A stretch of DNA of 60,135 bases from Klebsiella pneumoniae (GTDB taxonomy: Bacteria > Myxococcota_A > UBA796 > SXON01), in assembly GCA_945861635.1 (NCBI GenBank), contig CAMAWH010000031.1, positions 1-60,135 of the forward strand. Direction: 5' to 3'. Position 1 is the stretch's first letter; each line of letters opens with the position of its first letter. The notes under the pieces were generated by a model. The model was not told where the DNA came from and ran no database searches. It was given only the letters and a program-made list of their open reading frames with translations. A program made the position numbers and the translations under genes. Shown in pieces: positions 19,201-27,151 of this stretch.

Positions 19201-19402
19201 CCTTGCGACCGTTGAAGCTCAGCGTGCTCCACAGGTGCTCGGGCCGCTCGATGAGGTCTTCATCGGTTCGGTGTTTCCGTAGGCGGGAGGCGTAAAAAGC
19301 GCTCGCCGGATCTTCGTCGACGACAACCTCCGCTCCGCCCGACAGGCCCTGCGTGCGGCCGGACGAGAAGATTCGGGAGATGAAGTCGGCAAGCTCGGCC
19401 AT
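16265..19402 (-). CDS. Giant FHA-domain protein of the kinase/phosphatase cluster
   Basis: 1045 residues, no signal peptide. Residues 1-350 form an unrecognised domain with motifs such as FELLYGTRPLRFFIVADGG and GYREVGRLYSDQIVFTLGRH. About 510-640 is FHA-like (TYRIGRDRRCKVRLPD, then SEHAEVDIG), the phosphothreonine-binding fold. A 200-residue Pro/Ala linker follows. The last 220 residues form a second beta-rich, FHA-like region (ARLMVNGRQVRTTEDL, ending VTLAPGDAIIAGNAVYRLRVG). It probably reads phosphorylation made by a neighbouring kinase. The start at 19402 has AGGAG 5-6 nt upstream; a longer reading to 19543 would overlap the divergent gene. Confidence 0.8.
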   Translation of the reverse strand: MAELADFISRIFSSGRTQGLSGGAEVVVDEDPASAFYASRLRKHRTDEDLIERPEHLWSTLSFNGRKGGLRAHIIAEKADGIASFTDVLLVVNQADARRAATVAGEPWTEIAARAVSERFTDFCKKDKFELLYGTRPLRFFIVADGGRDMLHHSFGLDPGEFITGLIPNLYIGPAPRSRAVLAVHLNLPGVWEGYREVGRLYSDQIVFTLGRHWLDNYHHPALREPGIYRLQQYPDGSLTHIISPELQDRYMVRSDQTDAGPAVLTVAEWDGRPVAYLVLAVLDSMTVEFNPHDDVPLSASSTDFAPDAAGGERGPLAASFADIPMIASMPLAATPVSVESGDDSTSVIGRVPTASQALSDGGTRSRLDSRQKTIVPDSFETRMLTLQERGALLQKVHFANFMEGYDVYIGPKGQIATMMQGPKATLQVRAGRVALVVHASGVSVDGRAFDVGRSITLAGQVQIEVDGATIQYRDLSGVRAEGWPYLGELRRTGAGCYLDFGATYRIGRDRRCKVRLPDEPHNDNIAWLASVGGGATIRSRTGDIPKSRFYTDSIMVASEHAEVDIGATPKIRSLARHCYTYVRRVDEIISLFPREGAGGRHEAELQPGDEVLVGNCLFQVSYPPPERSPGASLTPMDPPKLSAAALAAAADLVAPAPDTPPPTAPAPASFGMAAATPPAPPPKRPAASPQPLTPGAADALAAKAVRAAPKASITQDLPAAAGLGERGPAPRPVKVDAPKYDSIMGVEPATPRAKPKAASTPTPHASPLPAPGSIEQISVPSTPVKAIEAPPARTAATAKPPPPMIIEESDVGDPVVAVEESQWQVELARPAKLTLEGWTVRDEVVIGNHRGVGMIVPEVRAFPEQAFMTLDYFRVTARGKKGRIDLIQDGEARLMVNGRQVRTTEDLDHAELRIVRRDENLEPDFDVTLRFTPDMNLPDPRARMLAVDVTDRLVSALFTLGFPLRSPRTVRLGPIKATFQYDAQGLKISDYLDSYRTGSAGFIPFFLQEGGRNWRTVPEDGSTVTLAPGDAIIAGNAVYRLRVG

Positions 19403-19412
19403 CAACGCTCCT

Positions 19413-19979
19413 GTGGCCCGTCGGGATAACCGGGCGGAAGTGCGCCAGCGTATCGCGATCTCGGGCTCGGCTGGTGTCGGGAAGAGCACGCTCGCTCGAC
19501 GACTCGCCGCGGAGCTTGGACTTCCGTACATCCCCGAAGGCATGCGGGAGTATCTGGAGAGCGGCGCGCCGGACCTCCACAGCCTCGGTCCCGACGGCGT
19601 CCGCGACCTGGTCCTCCGCCTGTGGGAGCGGCGGAAGGAGCAGGAATCGCTCGCGACCGATGGATTTGTCGCGGACCGTTCGAGTTACGACTTTGCCGCA
19701 TTCTGGTTGTACTATCGGTACGCGCGCGCGGACGAGATCACCGAGCGCATCATGGCGGAGACGCTCGGCGGATCGCGCTACGACGCGGTGTTTGTGCTTC
19801 CGTGGGGTGCGATGCCGATCGTAAGAGACGGCGTACGGAGCACGGATCGCTGGGTGCAGCTGCACATTCAGGCGCTGATCGAGGGGATGGTGAGGCGGCA
19901 CGCCCTGCGCGTGGTGGACGTCACGGCCTGTGGCTTGGACGATCGCGTTGCGTTCGTGCGCCGCGCGCTCGCCGGATAA
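19413..19979 (+). CDS. P-loop nucleotide kinase-like protein (NadR/AAA_28-type)
   Basis: 188 residues from GTG 19413; an alternative GTG is at 19440. RIAISGSAGVGKSTLARRLA is a clear Walker A. ADRSSYDFAAFWLYY and later segments fit the small NadR-like/thymidylate-kinase-like ATPases that phosphorylate nucleosides or related small molecules. The substrate is unknown. It is divergent from the FHA gene with start codons only about 10 bp apart, so they must share regulatory DNA. It precedes the DUF1015 gene by 22 bp. Confidence 0.72.
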   Translation: MARRDNRAEVRQRIAISGSAGVGKSTLARRLAAELGLPYIPEGMREYLESGAPDLHSLGPDGVRDLVLRLWERRKEQESLATDGFVADRSSYDFAAFWLYYRYARADEITERIMAETLGGSRYDAVFVLPWGAMPIVRDGVRSTDRWVQLHIQALIEGMVRRHALRVVDVTACGLDDRVAFVRRALAG

Positions 19980-20001
19980 CCGTCTCGGCTCGGAGCAACC
20001 C

Positions 20002-21213
20002 ATGTCGCAGATTCGTCCTTTTCGCGCGATTCGCGCCGCCAACGTGGTCGCCGCGGAGGTCATCGCTCCCCCGTACGACGTGATGAACGAGGCGGAGGCC
20101 CGGGCGATCATTGAGGAAAATCCTCATTCGTTCGTTCGGGTGTCACGCCCGGAGGCAGTGATGGATGCGGGTTCCGACAGCCACTCGCCGGAAGCCTACG
20201 CCACGGTGACGCGCGAGTTCAACGCGATGATCGCCAGCGGGTTGTTGGCGGCGGATGCAGAAGAGTCCTACTACCTATACGGTCAGAAGATGGGCGACCA
20301 TGCCCAGGTCGGCCTCGTCGCGTGCTTCTCATGTGAGGAGTACGACGCGGGAATTATCAAAAAGCACGAGTTCACGCGCCCCGACAAGGAGCGTGATCGT
20401 GTCGCGCACATCGAGGCGGCCAACGCGCAAACCGGAATGGTTTTTCTTGCGTATCGGGACACGGATCGGCTGAATGGGCTGATCGCGGCTGGCGCGCGTC
20501 GTGAGCCGGAATGGAAGGTCACCACGGAGGACGGCGTGATTCACACGCTGTGGAAGATTTCGGACGCAGAGACGGTAGACGCCATCACGGCGGCCGGCGC
20601 GGCGTTGCCCGCGACCTATGTCGCCGATGGGCACCACCGAAGCGCCGCGGCAAGCATCGTTCACCGGCAGCGGGCGGGAAAACCGGGCCGTCACGGCTGG
20701 TTTCTCGCTGGACTTTTCCCGTCCTCCGCGTTGCAGATCCTTGCCTACAATCGTGCGGTCAAAGATCTCAACGGACACCAGCCCGATGTATTCATGGCGT
20801 TCATCCGTGAGCGTTTCGACGTGGTACCGGCGTCGAAGCCGGCGCCGGCGCGTTCCGGCAGGATCACGATGTACCTGGTCGGGAAGTGGTACGAGCTCAT
20901 CGTTCGCGACGTGCCCGCCGATCCCGTTGCCGGTTTGGACGTCTCGATCCTGCAGAACACTGTTCTGGCGCCACTCCTCGGCATCGACAACCCGCGCACC
21001 GACAAGCGCATTGACTTCATCGGGGGCATTCGCGGCGCGGGAGAATTGGAAAAACTCGTGAATTCTGGTTCGCACGCCGTCGCCTTCCATATGTACGCGA
21101 CGCAGATGGACCAGCTCCTCGCGGTGGCAGATGCCGGCCAGGTGATGCCGCCGAAATCCACGTGGTTCGAGCCGAAACTGCGAGATGCTGTCGCGATGCA
21201 CGATTTGGAATAG
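20002..21213 (+). CDS. DUF1015-family protein
   Basis: 403 residues, the normal size. Family hallmarks are IRPFRAIRAANVVAAEVIAPPYDVM, NPHSFVRVSRPE and YVADGHHRSAAAS. The ATG has GGAG 8 nt upstream. DUF1015 proteins are widespread cytoplasmic proteins of uncertain enzymatic function. It follows the P-loop kinase gene closely, suggesting an operon. The 3' end abuts the convergent cytochrome gene. Confidence 0.9.
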   Translation: MSQIRPFRAIRAANVVAAEVIAPPYDVMNEAEARAIIEENPHSFVRVSRPEAVMDAGSDSHSPEAYATVTREFNAMIASGLLAADAEESYYLYGQKMGDHAQVGLVACFSCEEYDAGIIKKHEFTRPDKERDRVAHIEAANAQTGMVFLAYRDTDRLNGLIAAGARREPEWKVTTEDGVIHTLWKISDAETVDAITAAGAALPATYVADGHHRSAAASIVHRQRAGKPGRHGWFLAGLFPSSALQILAYNRAVKDLNGHQPDVFMAFIRERFDVVPASKPAPARSGRITMYLVGKWYELIVRDVPADPVAGLDVSILQNTVLAPLLGIDNPRTDKRIDFIGGIRGAGELEKLVNSGSHAVAFHMYATQMDQLLAVADAGQVMPPKSTWFEPKLRDAVAMHDLE

Positions 21214-21238
21214 CGCCTTTTTGGGAAAGAGTGTGGCG

Positions 21239-21520
21239 TTAGAAAGTAGCTTTCACGAACGCGGCGACGTCGGCCGCGTCGTCCGCGTCGCCGTACTGTG
21301 CCGGCATCGATCCCGTGCCATGCATGACGACGTCAGCGATCTGCCCATCGCTCTGTTCGTCTGCTGCAAGAGCCAGATCTGCCGCGGTCGTCCCATCGGT
21401 TTCAACGCCGAGCTTTCCATCCTCCCCGTGACAAGCCACGCACTTGGCGGCGTACAGCACTTCGCCGTTTTCGGCGTCGGCCGTTGCTGCGCACGAGAGA
21501 AGGAAGAAGAAATGGACCAC
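21239..21520 (-). CDS. Small exported c-type cytochrome
   Basis: 93 residues. MVHFFFLLSC is a very short hydrophobic leader that could be a lipoprotein signal (Cys10) or a type I signal. Haem attachment is Cys27-Val-Ala-Cys30-His31, and the distal ligand is probably the Met in GSMPAQY. It is a class I monohaem cytochrome for electron transfer in the periplasm. It lies 22 bp downstream of uvrC on the same strand; no functional link to DNA repair is evident. The GTG at 21520 is the first possible start in frame. Confidence 0.85.
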   Translation of the reverse strand: MVHFFFLLSCAATADAENGEVLYAAKCVACHGEDGKLGVETDGTTAADLALAADEQSDGQIADVVMHGTGSMPAQYGDADDAADVAAFVKATF

Positions 21521-21542
21521 GACGTCAGGTTTCCGGCTTTCG

Positions 21543-23369
21543 CTATTCCGGTATCGGCTCGCGGAGGGCGGCCACGATCACTTTCGCGGTGCTCTCCCCA
21601 AACCCGGGCAGCGCAGCGATCTCATCGCTCGTGGCCTTTTTCAAAGCGCGCATCGATCCGAAGTGCGTCAAGAGCTTTTTGCGCCGTGATGGCCCGATAC
21701 CGGGAATGTCGTCAAGAGCGGAGTGGAGAGCCGATTTCGAGCGGCGCGCCCGATGAAAACCGATAGCGGTACGGTGTGCCTCGTCGCGGATGTGTTGGAG
21801 CATACGCAAGGTCGGATCGTCGTACCGCAAGATCACCGGCTCGGGGTTTCCCCGCAGGATGATCTTATCCACGGCATCACGCTCCCCGCGGGCGCGCTCG
21901 GTCCGCGGTTTGGAGACACCGACGACAGCCTGGTCGTCGAGGCCGAGCTCGCGGAGCACGTCCTCGGCAGCACTCAATTGCCCCCGGCCGCCGTCCACGA
22001 TGATGAGGTCAGGGAATTCTCCGTCCTCGATGGCGCGGCGCAGGCGCCGCCCGAGAATCTCGCGCATCGTGGCGTAATCGTCAGCGCCGACAACGGTTTT
22101 TACCTTGTACCGACGATACTCCCCGGTCGCCGGACGCCCCTCGATGAACACGACCTGACTCGCGACCGCATCTTCTCCCAGCAGGTTGGAGTTGTCGAAG
22201 CACTCGATGCGGTACGGTGGTGCGGCAAGTCCGGCGATCTCCGCCAGTTGTTCCAGCGCGCGCGCCGTTCGCTCTCCCTCCGAGTGCGTCGTGAGGAAAC
22301 GCGCCCTTGCGGCGGCGGCCGCGATGTCGAGCACCGCAACTTTCTCCCCACGTTGCGGGGTGACGAGGCGGACGCGGCCCCCGCGGCGCTCCCGCAGCAC
22401 TTCTTCCAGCGCAGCGGCGTCCGGCAATTCGACGGGAAGGAGGATTTCGGGAGGAATGACACCGCTGTCATAGTAGCTGTTCAGAAAGCCTGAAAGAAGC
22501 TCTGGAAGTTCAACAATTTCGCCCACGAAGGGGAAGGTGAACGGCTCCCGCATCAGGCCCGCGCGGACGGGCAGAACGACCGCGACGCCGCGGTCCGCCT
22601 CCCGGTGCACCTGCCACGCGTCGCGATCCGACTGGCGCACGTCGGCTACGGACTGCCGCTCGAGCGAGGATTCCAGCGCGCCGATCACGTCGCGAGTGCG
22701 CGCCGCCGCCTCGTAGTTTTCGGATGTGGCCTGCTCCGCCATGCGGTCGCGCAAGCGCGGGATCAGCTCGCGGTCTTTTCCCGCAAGCGCCAACGCCGCG
22801 TCCTGCACGATTTCGCCGTATTGCTCCGTCGTGACCAGCCCCACGCACGGGGCGCAGCATCTTTTCAATTGGTACAGCAGACACGGCGACTTCCGTGAGC
22901 GGAGCACGCCGTCGGTGCACGTCCGCAGCGCGAAGTGCCGTTGCACGAATTGGAGTGTTCGGCGGGCATTCGTCGCGGAGTGGTAGGGGCCGAAGTAGCG
23001 CGCGCCGTCTTCGGCGGGCCGGCGCGCCGTCGTGAGTCGAGGCCACTCGCCACGCGGGTCGAGCCGGATATGTAGAAAATTCTTGTCGTCTCTCAATTTT
23101 ACGTTGTAGCGAGGTTGATGCTGCTTGATCAATGAATTCTCAAAGAGCAGCGCTTCCTTCTCGGTATGCGTCGGCACCGCGGAGATGCTCGAAGCCGCCG
23201 CAACGAGGTACCGCACCATGAAACGCTCGTCGTGCCCCTGGAGGTATTGGCGAACGCGCGCCCGAAGGTTGACGGCCTTTCCGACGTACAGCACCTCTCC
23301 GCGGCCATCCTTGAACAGGTAGACGCCTGCGGTAGTTGGCAGGGCGTCGGCCTGTTCGTGGAGGTTCAC
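21543..23369 (-). CDS. uvrC: UvrABC excinuclease subunit C
   Basis: 608 residues. It makes both incisions in nucleotide excision repair. The N-terminal GIY-YIG domain is AGVYLFKDG, then EVLYVGKAVNLRARV. A UvrB-interacting segment follows around residue 200 (ELIPRLRDRMAEQA). The RNase H-like 5'-nuclease has IECFDNSN, IIVDGGRGQLSAA and RDEAHRTAIGFHR, holding the catalytic Asp, Asp and His. The C-terminus carries a helix-hairpin-helix pair (LDDIPGIGPSRRKKLL, IAALPGFGEST). The GTG start has TACCCG 6 nt upstream. It is divergent from the patatin gene. Confidence 0.97.
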   Translation of the reverse strand: MNLHEQADALPTTAGVYLFKDGRGEVLYVGKAVNLRARVRQYLQGHDERFMVRYLVAAASSISAVPTHTEKEALLFENSLIKQHQPRYNVKLRDDKNFLHIRLDPRGEWPRLTTARRPAEDGARYFGPYHSATNARRTLQFVQRHFALRTCTDGVLRSRKSPCLLYQLKRCCAPCVGLVTTEQYGEIVQDAALALAGKDRELIPRLRDRMAEQATSENYEAAARTRDVIGALESSLERQSVADVRQSDRDAWQVHREADRGVAVVLPVRAGLMREPFTFPFVGEIVELPELLSGFLNSYYDSGVIPPEILLPVELPDAAALEEVLRERRGGRVRLVTPQRGEKVAVLDIAAAAARARFLTTHSEGERTARALEQLAEIAGLAAPPYRIECFDNSNLLGEDAVASQVVFIEGRPATGEYRRYKVKTVVGADDYATMREILGRRLRRAIEDGEFPDLIIVDGGRGQLSAAEDVLRELGLDDQAVVGVSKPRTERARGERDAVDKIILRGNPEPVILRYDDPTLRMLQHIRDEAHRTAIGFHRARRSKSALHSALDDIPGIGPSRRKKLLTHFGSMRALKKATSDEIAALPGFGESTAKVIVAALREPIPE

Positions 23370-23375
23370 CGGGTT

Positions 23376-23381
23376 CGGGTA
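23376..23381 (-). promoter_or_regulatory. Possible -10 (TACCCG) 6 nt before the uvrC GTG
   Basis: TACCCG, then AACCCG, then the GTG start on the minus strand. It resembles the TACCCT element seen before 42316 but lacks the final T. No -35 is evident. Confidence 0.3.
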
Positions 23382-23428
23382 TTGCGCCGACGCTGGCGTC
23401 GCGACCCCAGCGGTGCCACCATGGCGGA

Positions 23429-24556
23429 ATGCTTGGTTTCGTTTTGGCTGGCGGTGGCGCCCGCGGCGCGTACGAGGCGGGCGTCCTCCGCTATGTTTTC
23501 ACGACCTTGGCATCGCGACACGGGATCGATCCGAATCCCGACGTCATCTCCGGCACCAGCGTGGGCGCGCTCAACGGCGCGTGGGTCGGCGCCATGGGTC
23601 CGCAGGGGGCGGCACAGCTTTGGGAGTTCTGGCAGAACGTCACGATCGAGCAGGTCTACAACTTCTCGCTCACCGATTTTCTTCGGAGACCGTCGCGATG
23701 GCTGGAGCGCACGACGGAGTTTGGGGAGGGCGTTGGCATCTTCGATCCGACTCCGTTGTACCAGCTTATTCGCGACCGCGTGCCGTGGGCGGCGTTGCAC
23801 GCGCGCATCGATTCGGGCGCGCTCAAGGCGTTCATGATCTCCGCCACCGACGTCGGAAGTGGCCGCACGCGCATCTTCACGGACGGCGACGTTCGTCTTC
23901 GCCGTGCGGCGACATCCACGGCCACGCGTTGTCGAATTGGCCCGGAACACTGCCTTGCCAGCGCCGCCATTCCGTTTGTGTTTCCCGCCATTCGCATCGA
24001 CGGCCGCTACTTCGTGGACGGGGCGTTGCGGCAGAACACGCCGCTCTCTCCGGCGGTGGAGGCCGGCATTCAGCGTGTGCTGGTCGTCGGCGTGAAGCGC
24101 CTCAAGCGGGAGGAGGATGCGCCGAACGTGTCACCGACGCCGGCTTTCCTCGCGGGAAAGGCGCTCAATGCGCTGATGTTGGATCCCATCGAAGAAAACA
24201 TCCGGCGCATCGAAGCCCTCAACGGACTGATGAAGTGGGGCTGCAGCGCCTACCCGGATTTCATGGCCCGACTCACGACGGAGTTCAAGCCCTATCACAT
24301 CGTGGAACACGTGTTCCTACGCCCATCCGAGGACATCGGGCGTATGGCCGCGGACGTCTTCCGCGCGTCCAGCGATCGCCTTCCGTGGGCCGTCCGCCAG
24401 CTCCTCGGGAGCATTGCGGGAGGCGAGCACCAAAAGGAGGCGGACTTGATGAGCTACCTCTTCTTCGATCGCAACTTCACCGCCGCCATCGAGGATCTTG
24501 GGTATTCCGATGCCGCACACCACGAGGAAGAACTTGCGACGTTGTTTGCGCGCTGA
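23429..24556 (+). CDS. Patatin-like phospholipase
   Basis: 375 residues, no signal peptide. The oxyanion loop is GGGARGAYEAG (8-18). The nucleophile is Ser44 in G-T-S-V-G, and the catalytic Asp is in FVDGAL, so the Ser-Asp dyad is complete. It is expected to hydrolyse acyl esters of membrane lipids, probably at the cytoplasmic membrane face. The start gives the canonical N-terminus MLGFVLAGGGARG. Divergent from uvrC with 59 bp between. Confidence 0.92.
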   Translation: MLGFVLAGGGARGAYEAGVLRYVFTTLASRHGIDPNPDVISGTSVGALNGAWVGAMGPQGAAQLWEFWQNVTIEQVYNFSLTDFLRRPSRWLERTTEFGEGVGIFDPTPLYQLIRDRVPWAALHARIDSGALKAFMISATDVGSGRTRIFTDGDVRLRRAATSTATRCRIGPEHCLASAAIPFVFPAIRIDGRYFVDGALRQNTPLSPAVEAGIQRVLVVGVKRLKREEDAPNVSPTPAFLAGKALNALMLDPIEENIRRIEALNGLMKWGCSAYPDFMARLTTEFKPYHIVEHVFLRPSEDIGRMAADVFRASSDRLPWAVRQLLGSIAGGEHQKEADLMSYLFFDRNFTAAIEDLGYSDAAHHEEELATLFAR

Positions 24557-24614
24557 TGGGCCGCTTCGCGTCCGTTTGAGGGGCGAAACCAACGACCCAG
24601 ACAACCGGCCGCCC

Positions 24615-27131
24615 CTACGGAACCGCGTACCAGACAATCGCCAGTGCCACCGCCGCGGCCACCGCCAGCCAACCCCAGGGCGTCGACGACCCTGACACCT
24701 CGGTCACGTCCATCTCGCGAACCGGCCCGGCGGGCATGTTCTTCGAGAGTTCGTCAAGTGAACGCCCACTTTCTGTCCACTTTCCGGGGCCCTTCTCTGC
24801 GGCGCGGTTGGGATCGCCCGTGATGCCGACCGCCTTGTTCCACCGCGGAATCGCGGCGTTGGTCGCGTCCTCATCCCCGAAGCCGTCACCGAAGGCGTCG
24901 GACGCGGGGGGCTCCCGTTCCGCAGCGGCTGCCCGTCGGGTGTCCGCTTCGGCGGCGGCTTCCTCCGCCCGCTGACGCAAGGCGGCGAATCGGGCAGCTT
25001 CCACAGCGCGTCGTGTCGCCTCGGCGTCGAGCCGGGCGGTTTCCGCGGCAGCTTCCGCGGCGTTTCGCGCTGCTTCCGCCGTCTCGGCCGCTGCCCGCGC
25101 GCGCGCATTTTCGGCCGCGCGCTCGGCCGTCGCGCGCACGTGCTCCGCAGCAGCAGCGGCTTCTGCGACCGCGGCAGTACGCGCGTGTTCGGCAGCAGCC
25201 GCTTCCGCCGCGACCGCCTCCGCCGCCAACCGCGCCGCTTCCGCGGCCGCCTGCTCCACGTTGATCCGCGCACGCACGATTTCGGCCTCCTCGGCCGCTG
25301 CCGCGGCTGCCGCGAGGCGCTCCTGCTCGGCCGCGAACTCTGCCGCATGCCGGGCCACCGTTTCCGCCGCGGTTTCCGCGGCGATCCGCGCCTGCTCGGC
25401 GGCCGCCGCCTCCACGGCGATGCGAGCGCTTTCTTCCGCGGCAGCTTCCTCTGCGATGCGGGCCTGCGCCGCCGCTTCGGCTTCCGCGGCGATCCTCGCA
25501 ACTTCGGCGGCGGCGGCTTCCTCAGCGACGCGCACGGCTTCGGCTTCCGCAGCCGCTTCGGCCAAGCGCGCCGCTTCGGCAGCCTCGGCCCGCGCCACGA
25601 TCCGCCGGACCTCTGCCGCCTCGAATTCCGCGGTGACGCGCTGTCTCTCCGCCGCCTCGGCTTCCTCTGCCACGCGCGCCAGTTCGGCGGCTTTCCGAAC
25701 GGCGACGATGCGCGCCCGCGCGGCCGCTTCCGCTTCCGCCTCCGCTTCCGCGGCGGCACGCTCGGCGTCCGCAACCCGCGCTTCTTCCACGATCCGCGCG
25801 TCCTCGGCGAGGCGGGCCGCCTCCTTGCGACGGGAATTTTCCGCCTCGTCTGCCTCGATACGTGCCGCTTCCTCGTCGGCGATCTCGGGCTCGTCGGCGA
25901 TCTCCGCTTCGTCGTCCGTGGCGCCGTTGTCGTCGTCGGGCGCCTCGATGAACGCTGCGAGCAGCGGCAGCTTGATTTCGACCGGGCCAACGCCCGCAGC
26001 GCCCGCGCCCGTGCCCGCGCCCGCATCTGCGCCCGCGTCCGCTCCCGCGTCTTCGCCGGCGCCGGCGATCTCGTCTTCCGGCGTCACGTTCGAGTTCGCG
26101 GCTACGCGCACCGCCGTCGTCGCAAGGCGCAGGCCCGCCGGCCGCAGCGAGGGTGTCGATTGCGCTGCGCTACCGGACAACATCGCCGCCTCCGCCCGGC
26201 GCGGATCCAGCACCAGCCGCAGCGGACCCTCGGGGGCGATGCCCTCGCGCCCCATGATCGTGCCGACCGCGATGGTTGGCTTGGCCCTTGCCGCCGCGAG
26301 CGCGCGCTCGCGATCCGCGGCGCGACGGGCCCGCTCGGCAACCTGCGCGGCATCCGTGCGATCCGTTCGCGCCCGGCGAACTTCCCCTAGTTCACGTTCC
26401 AGCCATCGACGTGCCTCCGCCGCGCGCTGATCCCGCGCAAGGAGGACCGGATCCGGCCCATCGCCGCCGGCGACAGGTCGCACACGAAACTCAGCCGCCA
26501 ACGGCGGAAGTCGACCACCGCCGAGGGCGTGGATCACTTCCGGCCCCAGACTGCGCCCCCGTAGCAGCGCGGCCAACGCCTGGCGCGCCGCCCGAGCATC
26601 TCCGAGGCTGACGCGCGGCGAGCCGATGCCCATTCCGGACAGCCAGTACCGAGCGCGCGGAAGCGCGGCTTCCAGCGCGTCCACGGTCGTAAGCGCCAGG
26701 ATGGCGGCACCGACCGCTGCCACGTCGGCAGCTTGCGGCGTTCTTGCCGCCGGTTGCGCGTGCTGGAAGCTGGGCCGGACGCGAAAGAGTCCCTCGCCGT
26801 CGAGCCCCCAGCCGTCGACGTGAATGGCCCGATGGGCGCCGCCGATCCGATGCAGCGTCTCCAACTCCGCGAATACGCGCTCGGCCAGTCCGACGACCGC
26901 CAACGCGGCCGGGCGCAGCTCACTCAACCGCCTCGCCAGCGGGGCGCCGAGGAGAATGCGCGCGCCCGCGACCTCGATGGTCGTGAACACGCCGCCCGAC
27001 GGTAGCGTCCGTGACCAGTCTCCCTCTCCCTCGATCGCCTCGACAAGCTGCCCGCTGCCGCCGCGAACGAGCAAACGCGCGACCCCCGGAACTCCGGACG
27101 GCAGGCGTTCGATGACGGTCAGGTCAGCCAT
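24615..27131 (-). CDS. Tail-anchored Ala/Glu coiled-coil protein with N-terminal pseudokinase-like domain
   Basis: 838 residues. Residues 1-230 resemble a decayed protein-kinase fold: AERVFAELETLHRIGGAHRAIHVDGWGLDG aligns in outline with a kinase alphaE-catalytic loop region, but the catalytic Asp, Asn and DFG are missing. This is an inference from pattern only. Residues 400-770 are a nearly uninterrupted Ala/Glu/Arg heptad-like region (AEAARLAEAAAEAEAVRVAE style), a very long coiled coil. The last 20 residues (WGWLAVAAAVALAIVWYAVP) are a single membrane helix, making it tail-anchored with the bulk in the cytoplasm. The start at 27131 follows GATAAT by 7 nt. Similar low-complexity helices occur in TolA-like proteins, which cannot be excluded. 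Confidence 0.78.
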   Translation of the reverse strand: MADLTVIERLPSGVPGVARLLVRGGSGQLVEAIEGEGDWSRTLPSGGVFTTIEVAGARILLGAPLARRLSELRPAALAVVGLAERVFAELETLHRIGGAHRAIHVDGWGLDGEGLFRVRPSFQHAQPAARTPQAADVAAVGAAILALTTVDALEAALPRARYWLSGMGIGSPRVSLGDARAARQALAALLRGRSLGPEVIHALGGGRLPPLAAEFRVRPVAGGDGPDPVLLARDQRAAEARRWLERELGEVRRARTDRTDAAQVAERARRAADRERALAAARAKPTIAVGTIMGREGIAPEGPLRLVLDPRRAEAAMLSGSAAQSTPSLRPAGLRLATTAVRVAANSNVTPEDEIAGAGEDAGADAGADAGAGTGAGAAGVGPVEIKLPLLAAFIEAPDDDNGATDDEAEIADEPEIADEEAARIEADEAENSRRKEAARLAEDARIVEEARVADAERAAAEAEAEAEAAARARIVAVRKAAELARVAEEAEAAERQRVTAEFEAAEVRRIVARAEAAEAARLAEAAAEAEAVRVAEEAAAAEVARIAAEAEAAAQARIAEEAAAEESARIAVEAAAAEQARIAAETAAETVARHAAEFAAEQERLAAAAAAAEEAEIVRARINVEQAAAEAARLAAEAVAAEAAAAEHARTAAVAEAAAAAEHVRATAERAAENARARAAAETAEAARNAAEAAAETARLDAEATRRAVEAARFAALRQRAEEAAAEADTRRAAAAEREPPASDAFGDGFGDEDATNAAIPRWNKAVGITGDPNRAAEKGPGKWTESGRSLDELSKNMPAGPVREMDVTEVSGSSTPWGWLAVAAAVALAIVWYAVP

Positions 27132-27138
27132 ACGGCGC

Positions 27139-27146
27139 ATTATCAT
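27139..27146. promoter_or_regulatory. Shared bidirectional -10 region: GATAAT (minus) / TATCAT (plus)
   Basis: The 8 bases read GATAAT on the minus strand (27144-27139), 7 nt before the ATG at 27131, and TATCAT on the plus strand (27141-27146), 5 nt before the ATG at 27152. The two start codons are 20 bp apart. One symmetric element would drive both genes, each nearly leaderless. Confidence 0.5.
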
Positions 27147-27151
27147 GCAGA

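Noticed and set aside
17669..19282. 537-codon plus-strand frame opposite the giant FHA gene
   Set aside because: Arg/His-rich with no recognisable motif; the FHA frame is coupled to PP2C and has domain signatures.
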